Origin: Mycoavidus sp. HKI
Lineage (GTDB): Bacteria; Pseudomonadota; Gammaproteobacteria; Burkholderiales; Burkholderiaceae
Direction: 5' to 3'
DNA: 64,000 nt
Assembly (NCBI RefSeq): GCF_020023735.2
Contig: NZ_CP076444.2
Span: forward strand, 2,190,890-2,254,889
Shown: one piece after another, positions 28,905 through 38,827 of the stretch
How positions within the stretch are numbered: position 1 is the stretch's first letter
Layout: every line of letters begins with the position of its first letter
Notes under the pieces: model-generated
Told to the model about the DNA's origin: nothing
Database searches by the model: none
The model's input: the letters and a program-made list of their open reading frames with translations, nothing else
Program-made: the position numbers and the translations under genes

Positions 28905-30155
28905 TTAGGTCTGCCGAGTTTTCCAAGGCGCAATCCAAGGCAACAATAACATGCCTGGCAGGGCCAGCGCGGTACATACAAAGAAGAATTCAAACCAGCC
29001 GACCTGCTCAACGATATAGCCAGCACCTGCATTAGCAAAGGTGCGCGGCACAGCGGACAAGCTGGTAAAGAGGGCAAATTGAGTCGCCGAGTAACGTGGA
29101 TTCGTAGTCTGCGCGATATAGGCAATAAATGCGGCTGTACCAAGCCCGGTAGCAAACATCTCACAAGCAATCACCATCGCCAGCCAAAACTCCACCGGCC
29201 CCATATGCGCAAGCCAAGCAAAGCTTAAAATGGCCACCATTTGCGCCACACCAAACAACCATAAGCCACGTGCGATGCCAAGTTTCAGCAGCGACACGCC
29301 ACCAACAATGCCGCCGCCAATACTCGCCCAAAGTCCAACCGTTTTGGCGATCATCCCGATCTCGGTTTTAGTGAACCCCAGATCCAGATAAAAAGCCGTG
29401 GCCAGCGAAGTCGCCATACTATCGCCCAGCTTGTACAAAAACATAAAAGCCAGAACCAGTACAGCATGCCGCCAACCATTACGCATCATGAATTCTTGCA
29501 AGGGTAGTACGACGGCATCTCGCAATGTTTTGGGGGGCATGATGTGCACATTGGGTTCGCGCACGATACAGGTCAAGATAATGCCTGGCAACATAAAAGC
29601 CGCCGTAATCACAAAAACTTCCGACCATTGAAGGAGGTCTGCCAAAATCAATGCTAATGCGCCGGGTACCAAACCGGCAATTTTATAAGCATTGACATAA
29701 ATCGCGGTGCCAAGCCCTTGTTCCTGATCATTTAACAGTTCCCGGCGATAAGCATCCAGCACAATATCTAGGCTCGCACTAAAAAATGCGAGTGCTGCAG
29801 CCAGTGCAGCAACCGCCCACAACGTATCATGAGGCGAAACAAAACCCAGCGCAGCGATGGTGCCAGCCACCAATAATTGCGTGCAGAGCATCCACGCACG
29901 CCTTCGCCCTAACGGCACGCCGGGCAGCTTGGGGATAAAGCGATCCATCATCGGCGCCCAGATAAATTTCCAGGTGTACGGAAATTGGATCAATGCAAAC
30001 AGCCCAATTGACTCCAGATCGATTTTTTCAGAACGCAGCCATGCTTGCACCAAATTAAGCAAAACGAAGAGCGGTAAACCCGACGTGAAGCCTAAAAAAA
30101 AGCAAATCAGCATGCGCGTGTTGAAATATACGCCCCAGCCGTGCTTAAGCTTCAT
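28905..30155 (-). CDS. ampG: AmpG-type muropeptide permease (MFS)
   Basis: 416 residues, about 12-14 membrane segments. It has the AmpG features GFTSGLPLFVLLNLVQAWLR, the IQFPYTWKFIWAPMMDR loop and the second-half TSLATAFYLDLGFTKTEIG. AmpG imports anhydromuropeptides for peptidoglycan recycling. In Burkholderia it follows metX-metW, and here a metX-metW remnant lies just upstream (30239-30492), so the original order is visible. Confidence 0.9.
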   Translation of the reverse strand: MKLKHGWGVYFNTRMLICFFLGFTSGLPLFVLLNLVQAWLRSEKIDLESIGLFALIQFPYTWKFIWAPMMDRFIPKLPGVPLGRRRAWMLCTQLLVAGTIAALGFVSPHDTLWAVAALAAALAFFSASLDIVLDAYRRELLNDQEQGLGTAIYVNAYKIAGLVPGALALILADLLQWSEVFVITAAFMLPGIILTCIVREPNVHIMPPKTLRDAVVLPLQEFMMRNGWRHAVLVLAFMFLYKLGDSMATSLATAFYLDLGFTKTEIGMIAKTVGLWASIGGGIVGGVSLLKLGIARGLWLFGVAQMVAILSFAWLAHMGPVEFWLAMVIACEMFATGLGTAAFIAYIAQTTNPRYSATQFALFTSLSAVPRTFANAGAGYIVEQVGWFEFFFVCTALALPGMLLLPWIAPWKTRQT

Positions 30156-30238
30156 ATAAAGAACCTATATCAGTTTGCGATTCCTAGCGTGCTAGATGAG
30201 CCTGCTAGCCATATCGTTTGACACGACAAACCACAAGA
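30156..30238. other. Downstream end of the metX-metW scar region
   Basis: Short gap between the scar and ampG. In a shifted frame it continues MetW-like residues past a run of seven G/C bases (30274-30280, CCCCCCC on the plus strand), consistent with a homopolymer frameshift. No promoter for ampG was identified. Confidence 0.35.
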
Positions 30239-30492
30239 CTACCACGCCAATTTGGTTCTCAACGCACAACCGCCCCCCCGAGGCAAAACTATGCGGTCAA
30301 TAATTTCAATGCCCGCCGCATACGCATGCGCTTCAAAATCACGCACGGTCAATCTTCGGACATTCGGAGTGTTGCGCCACTGATAGGGCAAAGACGCTGA
30401 TACCGGCAGGCGGCCACCCAGCACAGTCTCTGACAAAATTTTCGTTGTACAGTGAATAGTTTGGCTGTGACAATACCAACCGATGATGTCAT
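30239..30492 (-). pseudogene. metX-metW: Deletion scar: start of metX fused to the 3' part of metW
   Basis: From the ATG at 30492 the frame reads MTSSVGIVTAKLF, resembling the first residues of homoserine O-acyltransferase (MetX: SIGIV...). It then shifts. From about 30436 another frame reads GGRLPVSASLPYQWRNTPNV and then RRLTVRDFEAHAYAAG, which closely matches the C-terminal half of MetW (RMPV...LPYQWYDTPNI...TVRDF). So about 15 codons of metX and about 65 of metW remain, with roughly 1.5 kb missing and a frameshift at a G7 run. The position between argB and ampG matches the Burkholderia metX-metW-ampG order. Identification is by motif recognition, not by alignment. Confidence 0.6.
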
Positions 30493-30566
30493 GCTAACTG
30501 AGATAGGCCGCCTAATGTAGTGAGGTTACACCAAGCCAGTGCGCTTGAGCAGGTTAGCTGCAGCAA

Positions 30567-31466
30567 TTAATGCGAGCGAATCACCGTGCCAAGCGATTGC
30601 TCAGTCAATATTTCAAGCAGTAGCGAATGCTCGATGCGGCCATCCATAATATGCACCGACGGCACACCGCTTTTGGCCGCATCAAGGGCAGCATTGATTT
30701 TAGGCAGCATCCCGCCAGAGATGGTGCCATCTGCAAATAGCGCGTCAATTTGGGAGGTGCTTAAATCGGTCAGCAGCGTGCCTTCTTTATCCATCACACC
30801 AGCAATATTTGTCATGATCAATAATTTTTCCGCATTGAGTATGGTGGCCAGTTTGCCCGCGACCCAATCTGCATTTAAATTATAAGAAACACCATCACCG
30901 TCAAAGCCGATCGGCGAAATTACTGGAATGAAAGAACCACGTTGCAAAGCCTTAACGACGGCCGGATTAATTGTCTCAACCTCGCCCACTTGGCCAATAT
31001 CCAGAAATTCGCCCACGCGTTCCCGATCTGGCACCTGCATCCGGCGCGCCCGAATCAAACCACCGTCTTTGCCGGTCAAGCCGACCGCCTGGCCGCCATA
31101 ATGGTTAATTAGCGAGACAATTTCTTGTTGAATTTCGCCGGCCAAGACCCATTCGACGATACTCATCGTTTCTGCATCGGTGACACGCATGCCTTGTAGA
31201 AAGGCGCGCTGCTTACCCACTCTTTGCAAAGCTCGATCGATTTGCGGCCCACCGCCATGGACCAAGACTAAATTAATGCCGAGCAGCTTGAGCAATACCG
31301 CATCGCGCGCAAAGCCTTGCTTGAGATGCTGTTCAGTCATCGCGTTACCACCATATTTGATGACCACAGTTTTACTGTGATAGCGTTGAATATGAGGCAG
31401 CGCTTCCGCGAGAATATGAGCCTTTAATTCACTCGCTATTAACGATAAATCAAGTTGTTTGGACAT
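30567..31466 (-). CDS. argB: Acetylglutamate kinase
   Basis: 299 residues. Phosphorylates N-acetylglutamate in arginine synthesis. Motifs: [61 protein letters not shown] and [18 protein letters not shown]. It lies 56 bp downstream of hslU on the same strand, as in Burkholderia (hslV-hslU-argB). Whether the whole arginine pathway is kept cannot be seen here. Confidence 0.94.
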   Translation of the reverse strand: MSKQLDLSLIASELKAHILAEALPHIQRYHSKTVVIKYGGNAMTEQHLKQGFARDAVLLKLLGINLVLVHGGGPQIDRALQRVGKQRAFLQGMRVTDAETMSIVEWVLAGEIQQEIVSLINHYGGQAVGLTGKDGGLIRARRMQVPDRERVGEFLDIGQVGEVETINPAVVKALQRGSFIPVISPIGFDGDGVSYNLNADWVAGKLATILNAEKLLIMTNIAGVMDKEGTLLTDLSTSQIDALFADGTISGGMLPKINAALDAAKSGVPSVHIMDGRIEHSLLLEILTEQSLGTVIRSH

Positions 31467-31522
31467 AGCAGCAATAACTCAGCAGTAAGTGTTGTAAGGT
31501 GCATAAACGCCAATCAATACGC

Positions 31523-32902
31523 TTACAAAATATAACGCGATAAATCTTCGTTTTTAGCAACATCGTTGAGTGCTGCATCCACATAAGCCGCATCAATTTT
31601 CACCTGTTGCTTGCCTTGGCTGCCCGCCACGAAGGCAATTTCTTCCAGCAATTTTTCAATCACGGTATAAAGCCGGCGCGCACCAATATTCTCGGTTTTT
31701 TCATTCACTAAAAAGGCAATTTCCGCCAAGCGACGAATGCCATCTTTAACAAAATCCAGCTTTACGCCATCCGTCCCTAAAAGCGCTTCATATTGCTTCA
31801 CTAAACTTGCGTCAGTGCCACTCAAAATAGCTTCAAAATCTTCAACGGAGAGTGAGTCGAGCTCAACCCGAATTGGAAAACGCCCTTGTAACTCAGGAAT
31901 TAAATCACTCGGTTTAGATAGATGGAAAGCGCCACATGCGATAAACAAAATATGATCTGTTTTAACCATGCCATATTTAGTGCTCACGGCTGTACCTTCA
32001 ACCAGTGGCAATAAATCACGCTGCACCCCCTGGCGCGATACTTCGGCTCCGCTGGCTTCACTGCGCGAAGCGATTTTGTCGATTTCATCGAGAAATACAA
32101 TGCCGTTTTGCTCAACGCTCTGCACGGCTTTTGATTTGACCTCGTCGTCATTCAGCATCTTCGCCGCTTCTTCATCGGTCAAAAGCTTCATCGCTTCTTT
32201 AATGCTAACCTTGCGTCGCGTTTTACGCCCACTCCCCATACTCGAGAGCATACTGCGAATTTGCTCCGTCATTTCTTCCATCCCGGCCGGCCCCATAATA
32301 TCCATCGTGGTGGCCGCCGACTCTAAATCGAGTTCAATCTCTTTATCATCGAGTTTGCCTTCGCGCAAACGCTTACGAAAGGTTAGGCGCGTTGCATTAT
32401 TTTTTTTATCATTGTCGGCTTTGTCGTCCGCCTCTTGATGTTCTGGCTCTACCGCGTCAGGCGATGCGTTGGCCGCTAACGAACGTGGCGTCGGCAATAA
32501 GATATCGAGAACTCGCTCCTCAGCAAAATCCTCTGCTTTAGTAAGCACCTTACGCATTTCAGATTCGCGCGTTTGCTTAACGGCAATCTCGATCAAATCA
32601 CGCACAATGCTATCAACATCGCGGCCGACATAGCCCACTTCAGTGAATTTAGTGACTTCAATTTTGATAAAAGGCGCCTCCGCTAACTTCGCCAGACGGC
32701 GAGCGATTTCGGTCTTGCCTACGCCAGTTGGGCCAATCATCAAAATGTTTTTAGGGGTAATTTCCTGGCGCAATGGCTCTGCCACTTGCTGCCGGCGCCA
32801 ACGGTTGCGTAGCGCAACGGCTACCGCGCGCTTGGCTTTATCCTGGCCAATAATATGCTTGTTCAGTTCCGAGACGATTTCGGCGGGGGTCATATTGCTC
32901 AT
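31523..32902 (-). CDS. hslU: HslU, ATPase subunit of the HslVU protease
   Basis: 459 residues from the ATG at 32902 ([13 protein letters not shown]); a longer open frame back to 32989 overlaps hslV and is not credible. AAA+ unfoldase with Walker [14 protein letters not shown], an inserted I domain (about residues 110-240, acidic/lysine-rich near [13 protein letters not shown]), Walker [12 protein letters not shown], sensor GRFPIRVEL and the C-terminal SRYIL tail that activates HslV. It starts 10 bp after the hslV stop. Confidence 0.95.
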   Translation of the reverse strand: MSNMTPAEIVSELNKHIIGQDKAKRAVAVALRNRWRRQQVAEPLRQEITPKNILMIGPTGVGKTEIARRLAKLAEAPFIKIEVTKFTEVGYVGRDVDSIVRDLIEIAVKQTRESEMRKVLTKAEDFAEERVLDILLPTPRSLAANASPDAVEPEHQEADDKADNDKKNNATRLTFRKRLREGKLDDKEIELDLESAATTMDIMGPAGMEEMTEQIRSMLSSMGSGRKTRRKVSIKEAMKLLTDEEAAKMLNDDEVKSKAVQSVEQNGIVFLDEIDKIASRSEASGAEVSRQGVQRDLLPLVEGTAVSTKYGMVKTDHILFIACGAFHLSKPSDLIPELQGRFPIRVELDSLSVEDFEAILSGTDASLVKQYEALLGTDGVKLDFVKDGIRRLAEIAFLVNEKTENIGARRLYTVIEKLLEEIAFVAGSQGKQQVKIDAAYVDAALNDVAKNEDLSRYIL

Positions 32903-32912
32903 ATCAGAGTGC

Positions 32913-33449
32913 TCAGTCGAGGGTCTCGATAACAAAATTGTGGTTAGTATAAATGCAGAGATCGCCAGCAATGCCAAGTGACTTTTCAACGATCTCGCGC
33001 GGCGCTAGTTCGGTATTTTGCACCAGCGCGCGGGCTGCTGCCTGCGCGTAAGTCCCCCCCGAACCAATCGCACAGATACCGCTCTCAGGATCAAGCACAT
33101 CACCGTTACCGGTTAAGACCAGCGTTGTTTCCGCATCAGCTGCGATCATCATCGCTTCTAAGCGACGCAACATCCGATCGGTACGCCAATCTTTAGCAAG
33201 CTCAACAGCGGCGCGCATTAAATTGCCTTGATACTTCTCAAGTTTCCCTTCAAAGCGGTCCAGCAAGGAGAATGCGTCAGCCGTGCCGCCCGCAAAGCCG
33301 ACCAGTACTTTATTGTCATGAATGCGGCGAATTTTTCTTGCACTGCCTTTCATAACGACATTGCCCAAGGTAACCTGACCATCTCCGCCGACAGCTACGT
33401 GCTTGCCGCGTCGCACCGAAACAATGGTGGTGCCGTGATACTGTTCCAT
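32913..33449 (-). CDS. hslV: HslV, peptidase subunit of the HslVU protease
   Basis: 178 residues from the ATG at 33449, supported by AAGGA seven bases upstream. The protein starts [15 protein letters not shown]: the six-residue propeptide is removed to expose the catalytic Thr, as in related Burkholderia HslV. It shows [26 protein letters not shown] and the C-terminal NFVIETL. First gene of hslV-hslU-(argB). A heat-shock-type promoter candidate lies upstream (33567-33594). Confidence 0.95.
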   Translation of the reverse strand: MEQYHGTTIVSVRRGKHVAVGGDGQVTLGNVVMKGSARKIRRIHDNKVLVGFAGGTADAFSLLDRFEGKLEKYQGNLMRAAVELAKDWRTDRMLRRLEAMMIAADAETTLVLTGNGDVLDPESGICAIGSGGTYAQAAARALVQNTELAPREIVEKSLGIAGDLCIYTNHNFVIETLD

Positions 33450-33566
33450 ATAGATTCCTTCTGAAAACGCTACGCCCTCAACTGACTGCATCTCATGGCT
33501 GAGAACAGACACATAGCAAAACAACAACGGGGGCCGAGCGAGCTAACCTTAAGCGTGAATGCCATT

Positions 33567-33594
33567 ATTTTAGGGCGCCGCCCCGATTATCAAG
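33567..33594 (-). promoter_or_regulatory. Candidate heat-shock promoter of hslVU
   Basis: Minus strand: CTTGATA (33588-33594), 12-bp spacer, CCCTAAAAT (33567-33575), resembling the sigma-32 consensus (CTTGAAA and CCCCATNT). The same bases also give a sigma-70-like TTGATA/TAAAAT pair with a 15-bp spacer. It would leave a leader of about 110 nt before hslV. hslVU is a sigma-32 operon in E. coli, which supports the reading. Confidence 0.45.
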
Positions 33595-33680
33595 GGCAAC
33601 GCAAAACACTTTTCGATACGTTATGGGTATTTAATTAATGCTTGGGCCTAAAAGCAAAACACGGCGTGTTCTGGCTCTAA

Positions 33681-34100
33681 TCAATCGCCAAAGAGCTTTT
33701 GGCGCAACTCCCGACGCTCTTGCGCCTCGAGCGACAATGTAGCAGTAGGCCGAGCAAGTAAGCGCGCAAGACCAATCGGTTCGCCCGTTTCCTCACACCA
33801 ACCATATTCGCCCGACTCAATCCGTGCGAGTGATTGCAGAATTTTTTTGAGTAATTTTCTTTCTCGATCGCGAGTACGCAATTCCAGTGCATGCTCCTCT
33901 TCAATGGTAGCGCGATCAGCCGGATCGGGTACAACCACCGTTTCACGCAAATGCTCGGTAGTTTGACCGGCGTTATGCAAAAGCTCTGCTTGCAACTGTT
34001 CGAGCTTGCGCTTGAAAAAATCGCGCTGCTCGTCGTTCATATAATCCTTTTCGCCCATCTTTAGGATTTCAGCTTCAGTCAAAGATTTTTTCGTGCTCAT
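33681..34100 (-). CDS. dksA: RNA polymerase-binding transcription factor DksA
   Basis: 139 residues. N-terminal coiled coil with the acidic tip (VPDPADRATIEEEHALELRTRDRE), then the globular domain. DksA enters the RNA polymerase secondary channel and works with ppGpp. The zinc finger is largely lost: only the first of the four family cysteines remains (WCEET, then TLSLEAQ where two cysteines would be), giving C-x2-T and S-x2-A. This resembles the zinc-independent DksA type. Confidence 0.93.
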   Translation of the reverse strand: MSTKKSLTEAEILKMGEKDYMNDEQRDFFKRKLEQLQAELLHNAGQTTEHLRETVVVPDPADRATIEEEHALELRTRDRERKLLKKILQSLARIESGEYGWCEETGEPIGLARLLARPTATLSLEAQERRELRQKLFGD

Positions 34101-34332
34101 TTAGCGGATGCTTTCGATAGTAATACGGTGTGGATCATAGCCCGGCGCCATGTACAAAACAGGTAGACTGCGGCAGTCTTTCGGCAGAGTGACACGTGTT
34201 GCGCAGCAGGCCTTGCGATAAGGCGGTTGTCATTTTACCTCAACTTTTCCCAAACTGACGCCCAAATGCAAACCGCCTTTGACCTAGAAAATTCAGCTAT
34301 ACAGATTGACAAAGCTCTCTCGCCTCGTTGAT

Positions 34333-34707
34333 TTATTCGGACGGCGCGCCCGCCAACACCCACACCACAATCGTTTGTGCATCAACTTCGCTTAAACGAG
34401 GATGTGATGGCATTGGAACGGCCCCCCATGCTCCCCCTCCCCCTTTTTTTATTTTTTCGACTAGTTTTGCCAAGGCATCAGGCTTATCCCTGTACCTAGC
34501 CGCGACGTCCCGATAAGAAGGACCGATTCGTTTCTGGTCAGCCGTATGGCAGCTGATGCATGCATTGCGCCGAGATAATAACTGCGCATGAACTGCATCG
34601 ACTGCATGCGCCGCGAGACTATTCACAACGCATGCAGCAATACCTAGAAAAATAACCGACTTGCGTATGATTTGGCGCAGAATTTTATCCAAATTGTCGG
34701 TAAACAC
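34333..34707 (-). CDS. Periplasmic class I cytochrome c (c551/c552 type)
   Basis: 124 residues: signal/anchor region (about 1-36, ending LAAHAVDA), heme attachment CISCH, conserved KRIGPSYRDVA, and the axial methionine in AVPMPSHPRLSE. A small electron carrier likely feeding a terminal oxidase. It follows the BON-domain lipoprotein gene with a 27-bp gap. Confidence 0.88.
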   Translation of the reverse strand: MFTDNLDKILRQIIRKSVIFLGIAACVVNSLAAHAVDAVHAQLLSRRNACISCHTADQKRIGPSYRDVAARYRDKPDALAKLVEKIKKGGGGAWGAVPMPSHPRLSEVDAQTIVVWVLAGAPSE

Positions 34708-34734
34708 TTCGTTTGAAATGAGCGTTGCTTACGT

Positions 34735-35415
34735 TTAATGCGACGGCGTAAGCAATTGTTTATTTACAGTGGCAGGTGCGTGACCAGGCTGCGGTGGCGT
34801 GCCAAGCGACAGTTTTTTAGCCTCTGGTTCAGAAATATATTGGAACGCTTTGACGACTTGCAACACACCAGGTACACGGCCGGCGAGTTCAGCTGCACGA
34901 TCGCCCTCGCTTTTTGTCACTAAGCCCATCAGATACACGATGCCGCGCTCGGTTACCACTTTTATAAAAGCCGCGGAGATGTCAGGCGCATGGACATGCG
35001 ATGCTTTGACTTTGGCCGTCAGGTACGAGTCATTTGAACGCGAGCCAAAGGAACTTGCGCCCTGAATGACAAGCTCGTTGACAACCTCTTGCACATTGGC
35101 AACAGTGCGCACGATAGTTTCAGCTTTCAGCTTGACCACTAGATTTGGCACCTCACCGGTTAACAACACACGCCGGTTAAATACCGTGGTACTAACATGC
35201 GCCTCATCAGCTAGATCACGTTTGAGAAGGGTCGCCGCTTTGACTTGAATCTCTCGATCTTCGGTCTGTGCGCCGAGTGTACGGCGGTCCGCCGCAACTA
35301 ACGCACCACCGCCGGTGGCGCCCGCTACCAATAGCGGACATCCCTGCAATGAAGAGAGTAAACCAAAAGCTAATATAGCGCGGCCAACTGTTTTGCTTAT
35401 TTGCATTGAAATCAT
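34735..35415 (-). CDS. dolP: BON-domain outer-membrane lipoprotein (DolP/YraP)
   Basis: 226 residues. Lipoprotein signal with lipobox ending LQGC, then two BON domains (about residues 47-115 and 125-195, with GEVPNLVVKLKAE and LMGLVTKSEGDRAAELAGRVPGV). DolP supports outer-membrane integrity. The gene order yraN-diaA-dolP on the minus strand, with rsmI divergent, matches E. coli except for the missing lpoA, which beta-proteobacteria generally lack. Confidence 0.9.
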   Translation of the reverse strand: MISMQISKTVGRAILAFGLLSSLQGCPLLVAGATGGGALVAADRRTLGAQTEDREIQVKAATLLKRDLADEAHVSTTVFNRRVLLTGEVPNLVVKLKAETIVRTVANVQEVVNELVIQGASSFGSRSNDSYLTAKVKASHVHAPDISAAFIKVVTERGIVYLMGLVTKSEGDRAAELAGRVPGVLQVVKAFQYISEPEAKKLSLGTPPQPGHAPATVNKQLLTPSH

Positions 35416-35450
35416 GCCAAACTCCTTTGGTTAACGTGATGAAGATACGA

Positions 35451-36059
35451 CTACGACCTATCGCCGAGTAGCATTGCATCAATGCCATCACATAGACAAT
35501 GCACCGTCAGCGAATGAACTTCTTGTATCCGTGCTGTACGCTCGCTAGGCGCACAGATATGTAAATCTATCTCGTGCAAGGCATCCTTTATACGCCCGCC
35601 CCCTTTCCCCGTTAATGCAATCACGAGCATTTCTCGTTCATGTGCACTTTCAATCGCAGCCAATACGTTCTCTGAGTTACCAGAAGTAGAGATTGCAATC
35701 AATATATCACCTGGCTGACCCAGCCCGGAGACTTGCCTGGCAAAGATTTGCGCAAAGCTATAATCATTGCCAATCGCGGTTAACACAGATGAGTCGGTGG
35801 TCAAAGCAATCGCTGGCAGAGCTGGCCGCTCTTGTTCAAAACGACCGATCAACTCAGCCGCCAGATGTTGCGCATCCGCAGCTGAACCGCCATTACCACA
35901 TATCAGCACTTTACCACCGTTGGCAAACGCCGCAAAGACCGTATCAATGGCAGCAGCAATTGGCGCCGCAAGCACTTCAAGCGCGGCGAGCTTAGTAGAC
36001 GCGCTATCTTGAAAGTGCTGCTCAATTCTCTCAATCAACATCGAATTTTCCGTTGGCAA
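35451..36059 (-). CDS. diaA: SIS-domain protein, DiaA / phosphoheptose isomerase family
   Basis: 202 residues, one SIS domain with GNGGSAADAQHLAAELIGRF and STSGNSENVLAAIE. The family includes GmhA (sedoheptulose 7-phosphate isomerase for LPS heptose) and DiaA (binds DnaA and times initiation). Its neighbours (yraN, dolP, rsmI) argue for DiaA. No other gmhA is in this window, so an isomerase role alongside rfaE2 remains possible. Confidence 0.85.
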   Translation of the reverse strand: MPTENSMLIERIEQHFQDSASTKLAALEVLAAPIAAAIDTVFAAFANGGKVLICGNGGSAADAQHLAAELIGRFEQERPALPAIALTTDSSVLTAIGNDYSFAQIFARQVSGLGQPGDILIAISTSGNSENVLAAIESAHEREMLVIALTGKGGGRIKDALHEIDLHICAPSERTARIQEVHSLTVHCLCDGIDAMLLGDRS

Positions 36060-36187
36060 TGGGCCATAATTAAAACATTACAATCGATTCTATCGTATTT
36101 GCTCACAGCCTTGGCAAACAATAGCAGACAATTTCTTTAAACTAAGTCCTAAATCTTTAGCCAAGATCTTTATAGCACGCGCTCACC

Positions 36188-36550
36188 TCAATCACGATCG
36201 GCACCCAATATATTCGTCAACCAAGTAATCTGCTCACCGTCAAATATGACGGCATCGAAACGGCACACAGGCAATTCACCGTGCCATTTAGCAAGATAGT
36301 AACGCGCGGCTAATCGCAGGCGTGCACATTTAGTTGCGTCAATACTGGCTAATGCCCCACCAAAACGCATACTGGCGCGGGCGCGGACTTCAACAAATAC
36401 AAGCACACTCTCGGCATCGCGCATAATCAGGTCAATTTCACCTCTGCGATAAGTCACATTGCGCGCCACCAGCGTCATGCCACGTTGCTGCAAATATTCT
36501 AATGCACGCGTTTCAAACGCAGCGCCAAACATTCTTGTGGTTTTAAACAT
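36188..36550 (-). CDS. yraN: YraN family endonuclease-like protein (UPF0102)
   Basis: 120 residues with the conserved GAAFETRALEYLQQRG, NVTYRRGEIDLIMRD and FVEVRARAS segments of a restriction-endonuclease-like fold. Function unknown in general. It sits between rsmI (divergent) and diaA in the conserved cluster. Confidence 0.9.
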   Translation of the reverse strand: MFKTTRMFGAAFETRALEYLQQRGMTLVARNVTYRRGEIDLIMRDAESVLVFVEVRARASMRFGGALASIDATKCARLRLAARYYLAKWHGELPVCRFDAVIFDGEQITWLTNILGADRD

Positions 36551-36592
36551 AGCTGTGACACCACCCTTTACTCACAGTCAATAGGTGATTGC

Positions 36593-37561
36593 ATGGCACA
36601 ATGGCTAGCATCGCAATACCCCGCTTTATACTCAGGACATGAATTGATTGATTTACTTTCACTCGCCCAGCATCAGACTTATCCGGCCGCAGCGTTATAT
36701 GTCGTTGCCACCCCCATCGGCAATACCGCTGACATTACATTACGTGCGCTCCATGTGCTCAAGCTGGTTGATCGCATAGCCGCAGAAGATACGCGTAACA
36801 GCACGCAATTGCTTGCTCGTTATGGCATCAGCAAACCGCTACTGGCCGCGCACCAGCATAATGAGCATGAATCCGCTGCACGGATTGTGGAGCACCTGCG
36901 CGCAGGTGAACGAGTTGCTTATATGTCCGATGCCGGCACCCCCGGCATTAGCGACCCAGGCGCAAAAATAGTGGATGCGGTTCGCGCAGCGGGCTTTGCC
37001 ACGATACCCATTCCTGGCTGCAATGCCCTCGCGGCGGCCCTTAGCGTTACGGGTGAAGGCTTCAGCCACGGCGCTTCTAATGCAGCCGGAACCTTCACTT
37101 TTATTGGCTTTCTTCCTGCTAAGCCAAAACAACGTGCAGCACAACTCCGCTCACTTGTTCAACATCCTTATGCGATGGTCTTTTACGAAACACCGCATCG
37201 CATCTTAGAAACAGTCAGTGCGCTTTCGACGGTACTTGGTAGCGAACGACAGCTATTCATTGCCCGCGAAATAACAAAGTTACACGAAAATTTGTACCGC
37301 GGCACTCTAGCCGAAGGGCTAATCTGGCTACAGGAAGACAGCAACCGGCAGCGCGGAGAATTTGTATTAGTCGTAGAAGGCGCAGACCTCGTTCAGGAAA
37401 GCGATGCGAGCCAACACGATGAACTGTTACAGTTGCTGTTAACACATCTGCCGGTTAGCACCGCAGCAAGGCTTGCAGCCACGCTCACGCACGTCTCGCG
37501 TGACTCCCTTTACGCACGAGCACTCGATTTACAAGCGAAAAGCCGAGACGAAAACAGTTAA
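36593..37561 (+). CDS. rsmI: 16S rRNA (cytidine1402-2'-O)-methyltransferase
   Basis: 322 residues. SAM-dependent tetrapyrrole-methylase-fold enzyme with LYVVATPIGNTADITLRAL, AEDTRNS, MSDAGTPGISDPGA and VFYETPHRILET. The N-terminus has about 33 residues before the conserved start. The 3' end overlaps the small lipoprotein gene on the other strand by 4 bp. Confidence 0.93.
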   Translation: MAQWLASQYPALYSGHELIDLLSLAQHQTYPAAALYVVATPIGNTADITLRALHVLKLVDRIAAEDTRNSTQLLARYGISKPLLAAHQHNEHESAARIVEHLRAGERVAYMSDAGTPGISDPGAKIVDAVRAAGFATIPIPGCNALAAALSVTGEGFSHGASNAAGTFTFIGFLPAKPKQRAAQLRSLVQHPYAMVFYETPHRILETVSALSTVLGSERQLFIAREITKLHENLYRGTLAEGLIWLQEDSNRQRGEFVLVVEGADLVQESDASQHDELLQLLLTHLPVSTAARLAATLTHVSRDSLYARALDLQAKSRDENS

Positions 37562-37734
37562 GCATATGAGCCGCTTAATTTCTGCATTGGATTTTGGCTA
37601 TGACTGATATCCGCCAGAGTGGGGCTCACATACTCACCTGAGTTGGAGGTTGTTGCGCAACTCGCCAGCAAAATAGCGACAAAAAGCGCTGAGCCGTATC
37701 GAGTCAATCGGAATTTCTTTATCTCTGCACACAT
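37558..37734 (-). CDS. Putative small lipoprotein, unknown function
   Basis: 58 residues from the ATG at 37734 (GGGG eight bases upstream); a longer frame begins at 37782. The sequence has a positively charged N-terminus, a hydrophobic stretch and the lipobox LLASC, then a short polar tail. I recognise no family. It lies downstream of lipA on the same strand, 67 bp after its stop. Confidence 0.5.
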   Translation of the reverse strand: MCAEIKKFRLTRYGSALFVAILLASCATTSNSGEYVSPTLADISHSQNPMQKLSGSYA

Positions 37735-37801
37735 AGGTCGCCCCGCTCTAGTAGCTTCTGCAAATGAGTGATTTTCCGCCACGCATTTACCGCTAAAACC
37801 G

Positions 37802-38815
37802 TCAATTCATCACGCCCGCGCTATGCGCCTGCTCATCCGCATGGTAACTTGAACGCACCATCGCTCCCACCGCAGCATGCGTAAAGCCCATTTTGTACGC
37901 CTCTTCCTCATACATCTTGAACGTATCAGGATGAATATAATCACGTACCGGCAGATGATGCTCCGAAGGCTGCAAATACTGACCAAGCGTCAACATATCT
38001 ACATTATGTGCACGCAAATCCCGCATAACCTGCAAGATCTCTTCTTCACGCTCCCCGAGCCCAACCATCAGCCCAGATTTAGTCGGAGTATTGGGATGCA
38101 CAGCTTTAAATTCTTTTAGCAGATTCAGCGAATGTTGATAATCAGAGCCAGGCCGAGCCTCTTTATACAGACGTGGCACGGTTTCAAGATTGTGATTCAT
38201 CACATCAGGCGGCGCTGCATTTAGGATGGAAAGCGCACGATCCAGCCGGCCTCTAAAATCTGGCGTCAGAATTTCGATGCGCGTTTGCGGGGAGAGCGCT
38301 CGTACCCGCTCAATACATGCAACAAAATGGGCCGCTCCACCATCACGTAAATCATCACGATCAACACTCGTAATCACGACGTATTTAAGTTTTAATGCAG
38401 CGATCGTCTTTGCCAGATTCTCTGGTTCATTTTGATCAAGCGGATCGGGGCGACCATGACCCACATCGCAAAATGGACAACGCCGCGTGCATTTATCGCC
38501 CATGATCATAAAGGTCGCCGTACCCTTACCAAAGCATTCGCCAATATTTGGGCAGCTCGCCTCTTCGCAAACGGTGTGCAACTGGTGCTCGCGCAGAATT
38601 TGCTTAATCTCGTAAAAGCGCGTGTTTGAACTGCCGGTGGCGGCTTTCACGCGAATCCAGTCCGGTTTTTTTAATTTCTCGGCAGGCACGATTTTAATCG
38701 GGATACGCGCCGTTTTAGCTTGGGATTTTTGCTTAATAGCAGGATTATAAAATGGCGGTGCGTTTTCGATCATGGGCGAAGCCGTCAATCGGCTCACCGG
38801 TGTTTCTGTTGTCAT
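37802..38815 (-). CDS. lipA: Lipoyl synthase
   Basis: 337 residues. Radical-SAM enzyme inserting two sulfurs into octanoyl groups. Auxiliary cluster cysteines are in [12 protein letters not shown], radical-SAM cysteines in [15 protein letters not shown], and the C-terminal RSSYHAD serine motif is present. Last main gene of dacC-dat-ybeD-lipB-lipA, 12 bp after lipB. Confidence 0.96.
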   Translation of the reverse strand: MTTETPVSRLTASPMIENAPPFYNPAIKQKSQAKTARIPIKIVPAEKLKKPDWIRVKAATGSSNTRFYEIKQILREHQLHTVCEEASCPNIGECFGKGTATFMIMGDKCTRRCPFCDVGHGRPDPLDQNEPENLAKTIAALKLKYVVITSVDRDDLRDGGAAHFVACIERVRALSPQTRIEILTPDFRGRLDRALSILNAAPPDVMNHNLETVPRLYKEARPGSDYQHSLNLLKEFKAVHPNTPTKSGLMVGLGEREEEILQVMRDLRAHNVDMLTLGQYLQPSEHHLPVRDYIHPDTFKMYEEEAYKMGFTHAAVGAMVRSSYHADEQAHSAGVMN

Positions 38816-38827
38816 ACGATTGTCCTA

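Noticed and set aside
31968..32438. Long open frame antisense to hslU (156 codons)
   Set aside because: It is the mirror of a strongly conserved gene; serine- and leucine-rich translation without a recognisable family is typical of such shadows.
32902..32989. N-terminal membrane extension on HslU
   Set aside because: The open frame extends upstream, but these codons overlap the end of hslV in another frame and the family start fits the ATG at 32902.
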